Source: Lachnospiraceae bacterium (lineage in GTDB: Bacteria > Bacillota > Clostridia > Lachnospirales > Lachnospiraceae). Taken from it: a DNA stretch of 35,701 bases. Each line of letters starts with the position of its first letter. Positions within the stretch are counted from its first letter, which is position 1. The notes under the pieces were generated by a model that worked only from the letters and a program-made list of their open reading frames with translations, did not search any database and was not told where the DNA came from. The stretch is from the NCBI GenBank assembly GCA_017438305.1, contig JAFRVX010000087.1:1-35701 (forward strand), written 5' to 3'. The position numbers were made by a program, and so were the translations under genes. Shown here piece by piece: positions 25,637-33,660 of this stretch.

Positions 25637-25748
25637 TGCCGGTGATCATAGACCGGCAGCGAAGCCGCGTCCATATCTGCGGGAAGTGTGACTTTTTACA
25701 GGGACAGTCCTACGGATACGATCTATATTTATTAGGAAAGGACAAAAA

Positions 25749-27152
25749 ATGAGCAGCAGACGTCTGCCGGTGCCGGAAAAAGGCTTTTTTAAACATCTTC
25801 TCATCCTGGCCGTACCGATGGTCCTGCAGAACCTGGTCACGTTCCTGGTGGGTTTTGCCGATAATATCATGGTGGGGACGCTGCGGGAGACCGCGATCTC
25901 CGGCGTATACATCGGAAATCAGGTCCAGACGATCCTCCAGATGATCGTGATCGGCGTGGACTCCGCCATGCTGATCCTGGCAGCCCAGTACTGGGGCGCG
26001 AAAAACACGGACAGCATCAAAAAACTGCTGGTGATCGCCCTGAGCATCTCCGCCGGCCTCGCGGTCATTCTTTCCGTCGTGGTTTTTATTGCGCCTTACG
26101 GGGTGATGCATCTGTTTACCCAGGATGAAGCGGTGATCGGCGAAGCCATGCGCTATGTGACTTATGTCCGCTGGACCTACATCCTGTTCGTCTCTTCCCA
26201 GATACTGCTTACGGGCATGCGCAGCGTGGAGAAGGTGCGCATCGGCATGTACACCTCCTTCATCTCCCTGGGCGTCAACGTGGTGCTGAACTATATCTTT
26301 ATTTTCGGAAAGCTCGGCGCCCCGGCTATGGGTGTTGCAGGCGCGGGCCTGGCGACCCTGATCTCGCGGATCGTCGAATTCGGCATCGCCTTCGGCTACG
26401 TCCTGTTTATCGACGGCCGCCTGCATTTCCGCCTGCCGGACTTTATCCGTTCCGACAGAAAGCTATGGGCGGATTTCTTCCGTTACGGCGCGCCGGTGAT
26501 CGCCGGCTGGATCGTCTGGGGCATCAACAACGCCTTCCGGGGGGCCGTGGTGGGCTCCATGGGATCAAGTGTTACGGCGGCGGTGAGCATTTATTCAAAC
26601 TGCAGCCAGATGGCCAACGTGATCCTTTCCGGCGTCTCGGGAGCCCTGGGCATTATTACGGGCCAGCTGGCCGGCGCGGGAGAAGTGGAGCGGGTGAAAA
26701 ACCATGCCCGCCTGGCGCAGCTTCTGCTTCTGGGAATCGGCGTTTCGGGCTGCCTCCTGATCAACCTGATCAAGATGCCGTTCATCCGGCTGTACAGCGT
26801 TTCGGAGGAAACGGCGGTGATCGCCCGGCAGATCCTGACCTCTTTTTCGTTCCTGTTCATCGGCACCTGCGTGCAGGGCCACGCCATGGGCTGCACCGTA
26901 AAGCCCGGCGGGGATACCCGCTTTGTTTTCATCAACGATACGATCTTCGTCTTCCTGTTCGTGATCCCGGCGGCTGCCCTGTGCCGGTACGTCTGGAACC
27001 TGGCGCCCTGGATCGTCTTTACCGTGCTGAAATCCGACGAGGTCCTGAAATGGCCGGTGGCCTTTATCAAGATCAATTCCTTTAACTGGATCCATAACCT
27101 GACCCGCAGCGAAGAAAGCGCCGGACCGGAACAAATTACCGGCAGAGCCTGA
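25749..27152 (+). CDS. MATE family efflux transporter
   Basis: 467 residues with 12 predicted spans in two similar halves. Family hallmarks include LAVPMVLQNLVTFLVGFADN and IMVG near the N-terminus and FFRYGAPVIAGWIVWGINNA at the start of the second half. MATE proteins export drugs or metabolites using Na+ or H+. GGAAAGGA is 6 nt before the ATG. It follows the zinc-ribbon operon by 112 nt. That gap has a GC-rich hairpin (25637-25658) without a T tract. The substrate is unknown. Confidence 0.93.
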   Translation: MSSRRLPVPEKGFFKHLLILAVPMVLQNLVTFLVGFADNIMVGTLRETAISGVYIGNQVQTILQMIVIGVDSAMLILAAQYWGAKNTDSIKKLLVIALSISAGLAVILSVVVFIAPYGVMHLFTQDEAVIGEAMRYVTYVRWTYILFVSSQILLTGMRSVEKVRIGMYTSFISLGVNVVLNYIFIFGKLGAPAMGVAGAGLATLISRIVEFGIAFGYVLFIDGRLHFRLPDFIRSDRKLWADFFRYGAPVIAGWIVWGINNAFRGAVVGSMGSSVTAAVSIYSNCSQMANVILSGVSGALGIITGQLAGAGEVERVKNHARLAQLLLLGIGVSGCLLINLIKMPFIRLYSVSEETAVIARQILTSFSFLFIGTCVQGHAMGCTVKPGGDTRFVFINDTIFVFLFVIPAAALCRYVWNLAPWIVFTVLKSDEVLKWPVAFIKINSFNWIHNLTRSEESAGPEQITGRA

Positions 27153-27230
27153 AGCCGCGGATCATTTCCGATCCGGAAAGGATCAGTCATCCCGGGCATA
27201 AGAGAAACTGAAGAAGCAAGCCGGACCGAT

Positions 27231-28016
27231 ATGGTCTTTACCTCAAAATGGGACAGGGTCACCGTCCCCGTTACCATAAACTATACGGAATTGTGGACGG
27301 CTTACGGTGCTTCGGAAGAAAACAGTCAGGATACCCACAGCAGGAGACAGGATATCATTAAGGGGCTTTTCTATCCCGGGGACAAGGTCGACAATATTCT
27401 CGGGATCCTGAAAGAAAAACATCTGCTGGCAACAGAACCGGATTACCAGTTTGAAGGAAGGCCTCCCTTCATGTACTACAGGATCAATGAACAGGACTCC
27501 AGACTGTCCTGCGATTACATCTCGGATACCGGAAGCACCGTCTTCGAACTCCGGCTGGAGAGGGTGACCAACACCATCACCTTCGACGACGGAGCGGGGA
27601 ACAAGACCACGAAGAAGATCGTTCCCGGCATCAGGATCCAGTTCCCCTCCGTGACCCGACAGGGATATGACTTCGTCGGATGGCAGAACGAAGCGGGAGA
27701 GATGGTCTCCATGGACGATCTGCCCGTCAGCACAAAGGACGAGACCTTTACGGCCATCTGGAAAAAGATCCCGCCGACCTTTACGCTGGTGTTCCAGATC
27801 CTGAAGAGGGGCAAGGGGACAATGCCTTTTATCTATGAAACCGTCCGGACCATGACGGTGACCTGGGATTCTTATGAGATCCCGGTACGGAAGCTTCTGG
27901 AAATGGAGGACATGAGCGGATACACCTACAGCGACACCCATTCCGGATGGGGCATTGACGATATCGTGCCGATCAAAGAAGACGGGACCACCGAGATAAG
28001 ACTCCGGTTCAAGTAA
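27231..28016 (+). CDS. InlB/Flg_new-repeat protein, apparently missing its 5' end
   Basis: 261 residues from the first ATG. There is no ribosome binding site and no signal peptide. The open frame extends back to the MATE stop codon. Residues about 113-178 match a Listeria-Bacteroides repeat (Flg_new, PF09479): NTITFDDGAGNKTTKK, then QGYDFVGWQNEAGE and ETFTAIWKK. Such domains occur in large secreted surface proteins, so this is probably the C-terminal fragment of one. The segment before it (DIIKGLFYPGDKVDNILGIL) and the one after (GTMPFIYETVRTMTVTWDSY) are not recognised. It may be an untranslated remnant. Confidence 0.6.
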   Translation: MVFTSKWDRVTVPVTINYTELWTAYGASEENSQDTHSRRQDIIKGLFYPGDKVDNILGILKEKHLLATEPDYQFEGRPPFMYYRINEQDSRLSCDYISDTGSTVFELRLERVTNTITFDDGAGNKTTKKIVPGIRIQFPSVTRQGYDFVGWQNEAGEMVSMDDLPVSTKDETFTAIWKKIPPTFTLVFQILKRGKGTMPFIYETVRTMTVTWDSYEIPVRKLLEMEDMSGYTYSDTHSGWGIDDIVPIKEDGTTEIRLRFK

Positions 28017-28067
28017 ACAGTTTTGTGTATAAATGCTTTCCGTGAGCAATATAAGGGAGCAAAGATA

Positions 28068-29096
28068 ATGAGTACGATAACAATCAGAAAGACCAGCATA
28101 ACCGCGCTGGATACCGACGCGGTCGTCAACGCCGCGAACGAGGGCCTGTGGGCCGGCGGAGGCGTATGCGGCGCCATTTTCAAAGCGGCGGGGCATGACG
28201 AGCTTCAGGCAGCCTGCAGGAAGATAGGCCATTGCGATACCGGCTCGGCGGTCATTATGCCGGGCTTCGGCCTGAAGGCAAAATACATCATCCATGCGGT
28301 CGGACCCCGGTGGACGGACGGAAAGCACAGGGAACCGGAGCTTCTGTACGGAGCGTATTACAGGTCCCTGGAGCTTGCCGCAGCCCATAACTGCCGCTCT
28401 GTCGGTTTTCCGCTGATCTCCTCCGGTATCTTCGGCTATCCGGCGGAGGGGGCCTGGAAGCAGGCCCTCGCCGCCTGCCGGGATTTTCTTGACCGGCACA
28501 AAGAAGTGTCCCTGGATATCCTCTTTGCCGTTCTCAGCGATGAGGTCCTGGAGATCGGAAAGAAGGCCCTCGAAGAAATCAGCGCGCAGGGGAATAAAAC
28601 CGCAGGCGATAAAACCACAGCCGGCAGCGGACCCGGGGACCGCAGCAAAAACGAGGCCGGCGATAAATCCGGGTCCCGTACTAAAGCCGCAACACGGAAG
28701 GACTGGAAGAACCTGCCCATGCCGGAGCGGTGTGAGACCTTTGTTTTCAGAAGACCCTTTACCGAAGAACAGATGGCAGCCCTCCGCCGCGGCAATATCC
28801 CTCAGGGAATGGAGGATAAGTGGTTCTGGTATGTGGAGGGCGATACCCTCTATGCCCACCGCAGCTGGTCCGGCTTCTGCATTTACCGGATAGACTTAAG
28901 ACCGGATGGCCGGCATGTGGTGACCGTGAACCGCGATCCCGAACAGTACGGGGAAACAGATATTGCCGAGGACGCCCGGCAGCTCAGCAAATTGCTGAAC
29001 TGGTGGGTCGAGGACACCTACGATTATTATAACGAATGGCTTGCCGAAACTTGGGACGCCCTGAAAAAGGCGGGAAAAGACAGCGGAGAAGAATAA
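28068..29096 (+). CDS. Macro-domain protein with an extra C-terminal domain
   Basis: 342 residues from ATG 28068 (AGGGAG 8 nt upstream). Residues 1 to about 170 are a macro domain that binds and often hydrolyses ADP-ribose adducts: DAVVNAANEGLWAGGGVCGA, YIIHAVGPRW and LISSGIFGYP are the conserved loops. A low-complexity Lys/Ser/Gly linker (about 175-212) leads to a C-terminal domain of about 125 residues (CETFVFRRPFTEEQMAALRR, then DKWFWYVEGDTLYAHRSWSG and CIYRIDL). I have an impression of similar stand-alone Clostridia proteins but cannot name the family. The fusion hints at NAD/ADP-ribose-linked control; the target is unknown. Confidence 0.88.
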   Translation: MSTITIRKTSITALDTDAVVNAANEGLWAGGGVCGAIFKAAGHDELQAACRKIGHCDTGSAVIMPGFGLKAKYIIHAVGPRWTDGKHREPELLYGAYYRSLELAAAHNCRSVGFPLISSGIFGYPAEGAWKQALAACRDFLDRHKEVSLDILFAVLSDEVLEIGKKALEEISAQGNKTAGDKTTAGSGPGDRSKNEAGDKSGSRTKAATRKDWKNLPMPERCETFVFRRPFTEEQMAALRRGNIPQGMEDKWFWYVEGDTLYAHRSWSGFCIYRIDLRPDGRHVVTVNRDPEQYGETDIAEDARQLSKLLNWWVEDTYDYYNEWLAETWDALKKAGKDSGEE

Positions 29097-29218
29097 CTCC
29101 CGGCAGGGAGTGGAAAGGTGAAGAGAAAATGGATCGCCGGCAATACCCGGCCGTGTTTAATCAGCCCTATGCGGCAGGCAGATGAACGGACCGGATCCGG
29201 ATCTATGATAACCGCTTT

Positions 29219-29282
29219 TTGACAAAAACCACGTAAAAACCTTTACACGTTAAAACGAAAAAAACTGTACAAGTTAAAACGA
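29219..29282 (+). promoter_or_regulatory. Candidate promoter with a direct-repeat operator for the RibD-like gene
   Basis: TTGACA (29219-29224) has a weak -10, TTTACA, 17 nt later. TACACGTTAAAACGA (29244-29258) and TACAAGTTAAAACGA (29268-29282) are direct repeats with a 24-bp spacing and one mismatch. They cover the -10/start region and end at the ribosome binding site, so a repressor binding there would block transcription. Confidence 0.45.
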
Positions 29283-29294
29283 GGAGGATCTCAT

Positions 29295-29978
29295 ATGTCA
29301 GACAGACCGGTTACGACACTTTACATGCTGATGTCAGTGGACGGGAAGATCAGTACCGGGGCGTCGGATGACCTGGATGTTGATAAGGATTTCCCGGGCA
29401 TAGACGGCCTTAAAGACGGCCTTCATCAGTACTATGAGATAGAGCAGACGACGGACCTGTGGTCGTTCAATACGGGACGGGTGCAGGAGAAGATGGGGGT
29501 CAACGAAAAACCTCTGCCGGAGAAAACGCCGGTGTCCTTCGTGCTTCTGGACAACCATCATCTGACAGAGCACGGCGTGCGGTATTTCTGCGCAAGATCG
29601 AAAGAGTTTGTGCTGATCACAAGGAATAAGGAGCATCCTGCCTTCAGCGTGAAGGAACCGAATCTCCACATTCTTTTCCAGGAGAAACAGGATCTGAAGG
29701 AAGCGCTTAGACTTTTAAAAACACAGTTCGGATGCGAACGGCTGACGATCCAGAGCGGCGGCACGGTGAACAGTCTTTTCCTCAGGGAAAAGCTGTTTGA
29801 CTATGTCGATCTCGTGGTGGCGCCGGTACTGATCGGGGGAAAAGACACCTCGACACTGATCGACGGCAGATCCCTGGTAAGTGAAGACGAATTATCCGGA
29901 CTGGGCGTTCTGAAACTGGAAGAGTGCCAGGTCCTGAATGACTCTTATTTAAGACTCAGGTATAAAGTCGTTTCATAA
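29295..29978 (+). CDS. RibD C-terminal / DHFR-fold reductase-like protein
   Basis: 227 residues with GAGGAGG before the ATG. The N-terminus LYMLMSVDGKISTG matches the RibD_C family (PF01872) signature, and later segments (TIQSGGTVNSLFLREKLFDY, VVAPVLIGGKDT) are the usual NADPH-binding and C-terminal motifs. Canonical RibD reduces a pyrimidine ribosylamine in riboflavin synthesis, but no riboflavin genes or deaminase domain are here, so this is more likely a stand-alone reductase of unknown substrate. A direct repeat sits just upstream. Confidence 0.85.
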   Translation: MSDRPVTTLYMLMSVDGKISTGASDDLDVDKDFPGIDGLKDGLHQYYEIEQTTDLWSFNTGRVQEKMGVNEKPLPEKTPVSFVLLDNHHLTEHGVRYFCARSKEFVLITRNKEHPAFSVKEPNLHILFQEKQDLKEALRLLKTQFGCERLTIQSGGTVNSLFLREKLFDYVDLVVAPVLIGGKDTSTLIDGRSLVSEDELSGLGVLKLEECQVLNDSYLRLRYKVVS

Positions 29979-30007
29979 CAGCAGGCTGAAGGATAAGGAG
30001 GTACATC

Positions 30008-30595
30008 ATGTCCATGAAACCGATCATAGGCATCCGGTCCGCTGTGACGGATGAAGAACTGGCTTTTATCCGCGAGATGGGCATCGAATACGTCGAGCTG
30101 AACTTCCGTGAGGAGGAAACCGTGCCGAGCCTCTGCGGCGTGGGCAGTCTGATCTGGAACATGGACGGTTACCGCCGGGCGTTCGCCCTGGATAAGGCCG
30201 GCATCGTGGGCGTCAAGCTCTGTGTCGGCTGCTGGCTGGAAGGCGGAGAGGCCTTCGGCGATATCCTGGCGGATATCAAAGAACTCCAGGAAGACGGCCG
30301 CATCGTCTGCGTGCATTTCCGGAATGTAAGCGCTCCGCTGCCGGTCTTTGAGGAAACCCTGGCGGAAGACGGTTATGCGGATATGTACGCCATCATGAAG
30401 CAGCTCATCCTCTGCGGCTATGAAGGCCCCATCTCCATCGATCATGCCTTCCGGGGGTATCCGTCCACGGGCGGAATGATCGGATCCTTTGCCTATCCCA
30501 CCGGCCATATGAAAGGCATGATCTATGCCATCGAGCATGAACTCGCGCCGGCTTCGGATTACAGCGCTGCCGCTGGATCGCCTTCCGTAAAATGA
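30008..30595 (+). CDS. Half-length mannonate dehydratase-like TIM-barrel protein
   Basis: 195 residues; AAGGAGG lies 6 nt before the ATG. The C-terminal two thirds follow mannonate dehydratase UxuA: GVKLCVGCW, VCVHFRNV, FEETLAEDGYADMYAIMKQL and GYEGPISIDHA. The likely Mn ligands Cys72, His103, Asp145 and His146 are kept by position. The N-terminal part (TDEELAFIREMGIEYVELNF) looks like the first barrel strand of UxuA, but about half of the usual ~390 residues are missing between them. It may be an internally deleted relic or a reduced isomerase/dehydratase of altered function. The intact frame and good start argue for expression. No hexuronate genes are adjacent. Confidence 0.65.
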   Translation: MSMKPIIGIRSAVTDEELAFIREMGIEYVELNFREEETVPSLCGVGSLIWNMDGYRRAFALDKAGIVGVKLCVGCWLEGGEAFGDILADIKELQEDGRIVCVHFRNVSAPLPVFEETLAEDGYADMYAIMKQLILCGYEGPISIDHAFRGYPSTGGMIGSFAYPTGHMKGMIYAIEHELAPASDYSAAAGSPSVK

Positions 30596-30617
30596 TAATT
30601 GAGCCAGCTGAAAAATA

Positions 30618-30641
30618 GGCAGCCCCGGGGCTGCCCTTTTT
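30618..30641 (+). terminator. Intrinsic terminator, convergent with the MarR gene
   Basis: GGCAGCCCC (30618-30626) is followed by GGGGCTGCC and five T. Upstream A residues give a weaker T-rich tail on the opposite strand, so it may also serve the marR-type gene. Confidence 0.88.
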
Positions 30642-30687
30642 CTTACGGATCGTGACCCGGAGGCCGATGATGACCTCCTGTCATGAA

Positions 30688-31425
30688 TCAGTGATTTCCT
30701 TCAATGATCTTTTTCAGTAATGTTTTCAGCGTTTCCTGTTCCTCTTCGCTCAGCATATGGAAGGGATCGCTGTGCTCTTCGGTCTCTTTTAAGGCCTGCC
30801 GGCCGGCGTCAGAGAGGGAGAGGGTGTTTTTCCGGCGGTCATTTTCATCCGGTTTACGAAGGATCAGCCCCTTGCTTTCCAGCTTCGTCAGCAGTTCGCT
30901 TAAGGAACCGGGGCGGATGGCCAGGATCTCCATCAGGGTCTGCTGCGAAATATCCGACGTTTCTCCCAGGAGCTTCAGAATGCGGAGCTGCGCCATGCCT
31001 TCCATGCCGGATCTTCCCCTTCCCCGGCCGGGGCGGACGGCGTGGGCGGCAAAGGCCAGGAGAGAATGCAGGGAATCATCCTGCGGAAGATGCGGGAAAC
31101 GCGGGCCCTCATGCATGCCGGGTTCCTGATTCCCGAAAAAGCCGTGTCCCCTGAAAGGGCTGCCTTCACGGTCTTCTTTGCGATGGCATCTGTGTCCGCC
31201 CCGGTGTTCGGCGCCATGTTCGGCGCCATGCCTGTCTTTGTGTTCTTCTCCGTGTTCTTTTCTGCGTTCCTCCGCCTTCTTGAGGTATTCCTCCGGTGCG
31301 GCTTCTCCCGACAGGATCCGCTCCACCATTTCCTGGCCTCTTTCACAGTGAAGATCGTCGATGGGGCAGCGGCGTCCGCAGTTTACACAGTTGGGCATTA
31401 TGTTTTTTAATTCTTCTAAAGTCAT
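30688..31425 (-). CDS. MarR-family regulator with Cys cluster and His-rich helix
   Basis: 245 residues from the ATG at 31425, selected because AAAGGAG lies 9 nt upstream. Residues 13-27 hold four Cys (CVNCGRRC, then HC). Residues 58-78 have six His at exact 4-residue spacing (H58, 62, 66, 70, 74, 78), then Cys80 and His81. The C-terminal half is a winged helix of MarR type: GMAQLRILKLLGETSDISQQ, PGSLSELLTKLESKGLILRK and ENDRRKNTLSLSDAGRQAL. The Cys and His clusters suggest metal or redox sensing; this is inferred. Its promoter is flanked by two palindromes, so it probably represses itself. It is divergent from a MATE exporter gene. Confidence 0.9.
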   Translation of the reverse strand: MTLEELKNIMPNCVNCGRRCPIDDLHCERGQEMVERILSGEAAPEEYLKKAEERRKEHGEEHKDRHGAEHGAEHRGGHRCHRKEDREGSPFRGHGFFGNQEPGMHEGPRFPHLPQDDSLHSLLAFAAHAVRPGRGRGRSGMEGMAQLRILKLLGETSDISQQTLMEILAIRPGSLSELLTKLESKGLILRKPDENDRRKNTLSLSDAGRQALKETEEHSDPFHMLSEEEQETLKTLLKKIIEGNH

Positions 31426-31494
31426 GATCTGTTCTCCTTTCCTGTAAGTCAGGCAGCGATAAGATCGCTGCAAACGAATAGTGGCGTCAATTGA

Positions 31495-31553
31495 TTAGGT
31501 ACCTTACGATAGGAGATTATAACAGCGCCGAAAAGAAATGTCAAGGTACCTAA
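31495..31553 (-). promoter_or_regulatory. MarR-type gene promoter flanked by two GGTACC operators
   Basis: On the minus strand there is a consensus promoter: TTGACA (31544-31539), a 17-nt spacer and TATAAT (31521-31516) with an extended TG. TTAGGTACCTTA at 31495-31506 lies just after the start site, and AAGGTACCTAA at 31543-31553 touches the -35 box. The two sites are near-exact inverted copies and each is itself palindromic, with centres 47 bp apart. This fits binding by a dimeric MarR repressor. Confidence 0.8.
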
Positions 31554-31654
31554 CTAATTTTTTTTAAAATTTTTTTTAGCTGTTTTTTTTTACTCAGGCG
31601 CAGGGGTTTCCCTGCAGAAAACGATTTCAGTTTACACAAGACGAAAAACATGAC

Positions 31655-31741
31655 CGGGATAAAGAGAGAATCTGCCGGAATAGAACAAAACCCGTTCGGA
31701 ATGAAGAGAGAGTCCGATCGGACTGAAGTGAAAAATCCGTT
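31655..31741 (+). repeat. Four degenerate 21-23-bp tandem repeats
   Basis: Units begin at 31655, 31676, 31697 and 31719, each starting CGGGAT, CGGAAT or CGGACT followed by an A/G-rich stretch and ending near TCCGTT or CCCGTT. They lie between the MarR operators (with T-rich DNA at 31558-31591) and the MATE promoter. No gene is seen in this gap. Confidence 0.5.
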
Positions 31742-31751
31742 AAGACAAAGC

Positions 31752-31780
31752 TTGTTTTGTTTCTTTTCAGGAATTATAAT
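31752..31780 (+). promoter_or_regulatory. Candidate promoter of the MATE-ATPase fusion gene
   Basis: TTGTTT (31752-31757), a 17-nt spacer and a perfect TATAAT (31775-31780), about 40 nt before the ATG. No GGTACC palindrome is present here, so direct control by the adjacent MarR is not shown. Confidence 0.6.
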
Positions 31781-31819
31781 GAATCGCAGAGAATATTTTT
31801 TTTCAAGAGGTCATCAATT

Positions 31820-33604
31820 ATGGAAGGATCTGTCAATTCAACGGCAAAACCGTCGGTTATGCTGACAAAACTGTACTTCCGCCTGCTGCCGATCCAGATC
31901 CTGATCGCGGTGGTCGGATCCATCAACGGCATTGTTTCCACTCTTTTTGCCAGTAACTACGTAGGAGCGGAAGCCATGAGCGCCGTAGGACTCTACGGGC
32001 CCATCAACCTGTTTATAGGCGCCGTAAGCACCCTGCTCTTCGGCGGTTCACAGCTTCTGGCGGGCGAATATATGGGAAAGAGCCAGGTGCGGCACACCCA
32101 GAATGCTTTCACCCTGGACCTTATTTTATCCACGGCCTTTGGCCTGGTGATCAGCCTCCTCCTGGTACTGGCGGGACTCGCAAACGGCGCCAGGCTGTTT
32201 ACGAAAAACGAGGCCGTAGGGGGGATCCTGAATCAGTACCTTTTGGGCCAGGCCATCGGCGTGCTGCCCATGGTCCTCGGCCAGCAGTTATCGGCCTTCC
32301 TTTCCCTGGAGCACCAGAATAAACGGACCACCGTGGCGAGCATTGTCTTTATTATCGTCAACCTTATTCTGAACTATGTTTTCGTTTACCTGCTGAAAAT
32401 GAGCGCCTTCGGTCTTTCCCTGGCCTCGTCCTTAGGCATGTGGGTGTTCTTCCTGGTCCAGTTCCAGCATTATCTCAGCGGAAAATCATCTCTGAAGATC
32501 TCTCCGAAGGGCGTTCACTGGAATGATACCGGAAAGATCGTCAGGATCGGCCTGCCGACGGCGCTGAACACCGGCTATCAGGCGGTCCGCGGCGTCATCG
32601 TCAATGCGGTCATCGTGAAGTACGTCGGCGAACTGGGGCTTTCCGCCTTCTCCGCCGCAAATACCATGCTGGGCTTCGCCTGGGCGATCCCCGGCGCCAT
32701 GCTGGCGGTTTCCCGGATGCTGATGAGCATCAGCGTCGGTGAAGAGGACCGTCAGTCCTTAAGAGATGAGATCAAGATCATGTTCACCCGGTGTATCCCG
32801 CTGATGACCGTGATCTGCGCTGCGATCATCCTGCTTTCGGGAACGCTGGCGGGGTTCTATTTCCAGGACAGGGCATCTGATGTGTACCAGATGACAAAGG
32901 CCGGCTTCATGATCCTGCCTCTTTGCATGCCCCTTTCCATCATCAGTATGCACTTCACCTGCTACGGCCAGCTCTCCGGAAAGGATATCCTGATCCATGT
33001 GGCCAATGCCTTTGACGGATTCATCTCCGTCTCCTTCTTCACCTGGCTTCTGACCCCGGCGATCGGGATCAAGGGCGTGTACGTGGCCAATGTGATAAAC
33101 GGCATCGTCACACTGATCATTTTTGTGGGCTACTCCGTCCTTAAAAACAAACGGTTTCCGAAAAACACCGACGATCTTCTGGTGGTGCCCGCGTCTTTCG
33201 GCGTACCGGAAAATGAGCGCATGGACCTGACCGTGACAAAGCTGGACGAGGTCGTTAAAGTGGCTGAGGAAGTGCATCAGTTCTGCCTGGACCGGGGGAT
33301 CGATGAAAAACGGGCCTATCTCGCCGGACTTTCGATGGAGGAGATGGCCGGCAACATCATAGAGCACGGCTATACAAAGGATAAGAAACAGCACTCCGTG
33401 GACGTGCGCGTGATCCATAAGGACGATGAAATGATCCTCAGGCTGAAGGATGACTGCGTCCCCTTCGACCCGAAGGAAAGAAGCGAGATCGTGGATCCTG
33501 AAGACATTACGAAGAACATCGGCATCCGCATGATCTACAGGCTTGCCAGTGACATTAAGTATCAGAACATCCTGGGACTGAACGTCTTAATGATCAAGGT
33601 GTAA
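31820..33604 (+). CDS. MATE transporter fused to an RsbW-like ATPase domain
   Basis: 594 residues from ATG 31820 (AAGAGG 9 nt upstream; the longer frame has no site). Residues about 15-450 are a MATE-type transporter with 12 spans (YFRLLPIQILIAVVGSINGI, LNTGYQAVRGVIVNAVIV). Residues 468-594 are a soluble HATPase_c_2/RsbW-like domain: N-box SMEEMAGNIIEHGY (about 505-518), a modified D-box RLKDDCVPFDP, and a G-box-like NIGIRMI. RsbW-type domains bind ATP and can phosphorylate or hold anti-sigma partners; joined to an exporter, it may sense ATP or a protein partner and gate transport. No STAS or sigma gene is nearby. It is divergent from the MarR regulator. Confidence 0.92.
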   Translation: MEGSVNSTAKPSVMLTKLYFRLLPIQILIAVVGSINGIVSTLFASNYVGAEAMSAVGLYGPINLFIGAVSTLLFGGSQLLAGEYMGKSQVRHTQNAFTLDLILSTAFGLVISLLLVLAGLANGARLFTKNEAVGGILNQYLLGQAIGVLPMVLGQQLSAFLSLEHQNKRTTVASIVFIIVNLILNYVFVYLLKMSAFGLSLASSLGMWVFFLVQFQHYLSGKSSLKISPKGVHWNDTGKIVRIGLPTALNTGYQAVRGVIVNAVIVKYVGELGLSAFSAANTMLGFAWAIPGAMLAVSRMLMSISVGEEDRQSLRDEIKIMFTRCIPLMTVICAAIILLSGTLAGFYFQDRASDVYQMTKAGFMILPLCMPLSIISMHFTCYGQLSGKDILIHVANAFDGFISVSFFTWLLTPAIGIKGVYVANVINGIVTLIIFVGYSVLKNKRFPKNTDDLLVVPASFGVPENERMDLTVTKLDEVVKVAEEVHQFCLDRGIDEKRAYLAGLSMEEMAGNIIEHGYTKDKKQHSVDVRVIHKDDEMILRLKDDCVPFDPKERSEIVDPEDITKNIGIRMIYRLASDIKYQNILGLNVLMIKV

Positions 33605-33660
33605 GAAGAGCGTACAGGCGCTGACACCCGGAACCCGGGATAATGATCCGAAACACAGAA

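Noticed and set aside
25637-25658. Hairpin TGCCGGT/ACCGGCA after the zinc-ribbon operon as a terminator
   Set aside because: No T tract follows; read-through into the MATE gene is possible.
27243-28859. Minus-strand open frame of 538 codons opposite the InlB-repeat and macro genes
   Set aside because: It lies antisense to two frames with clear domain matches, spans the gap between them, and its translation has no recognisable motif; it is a codon-bias shadow.
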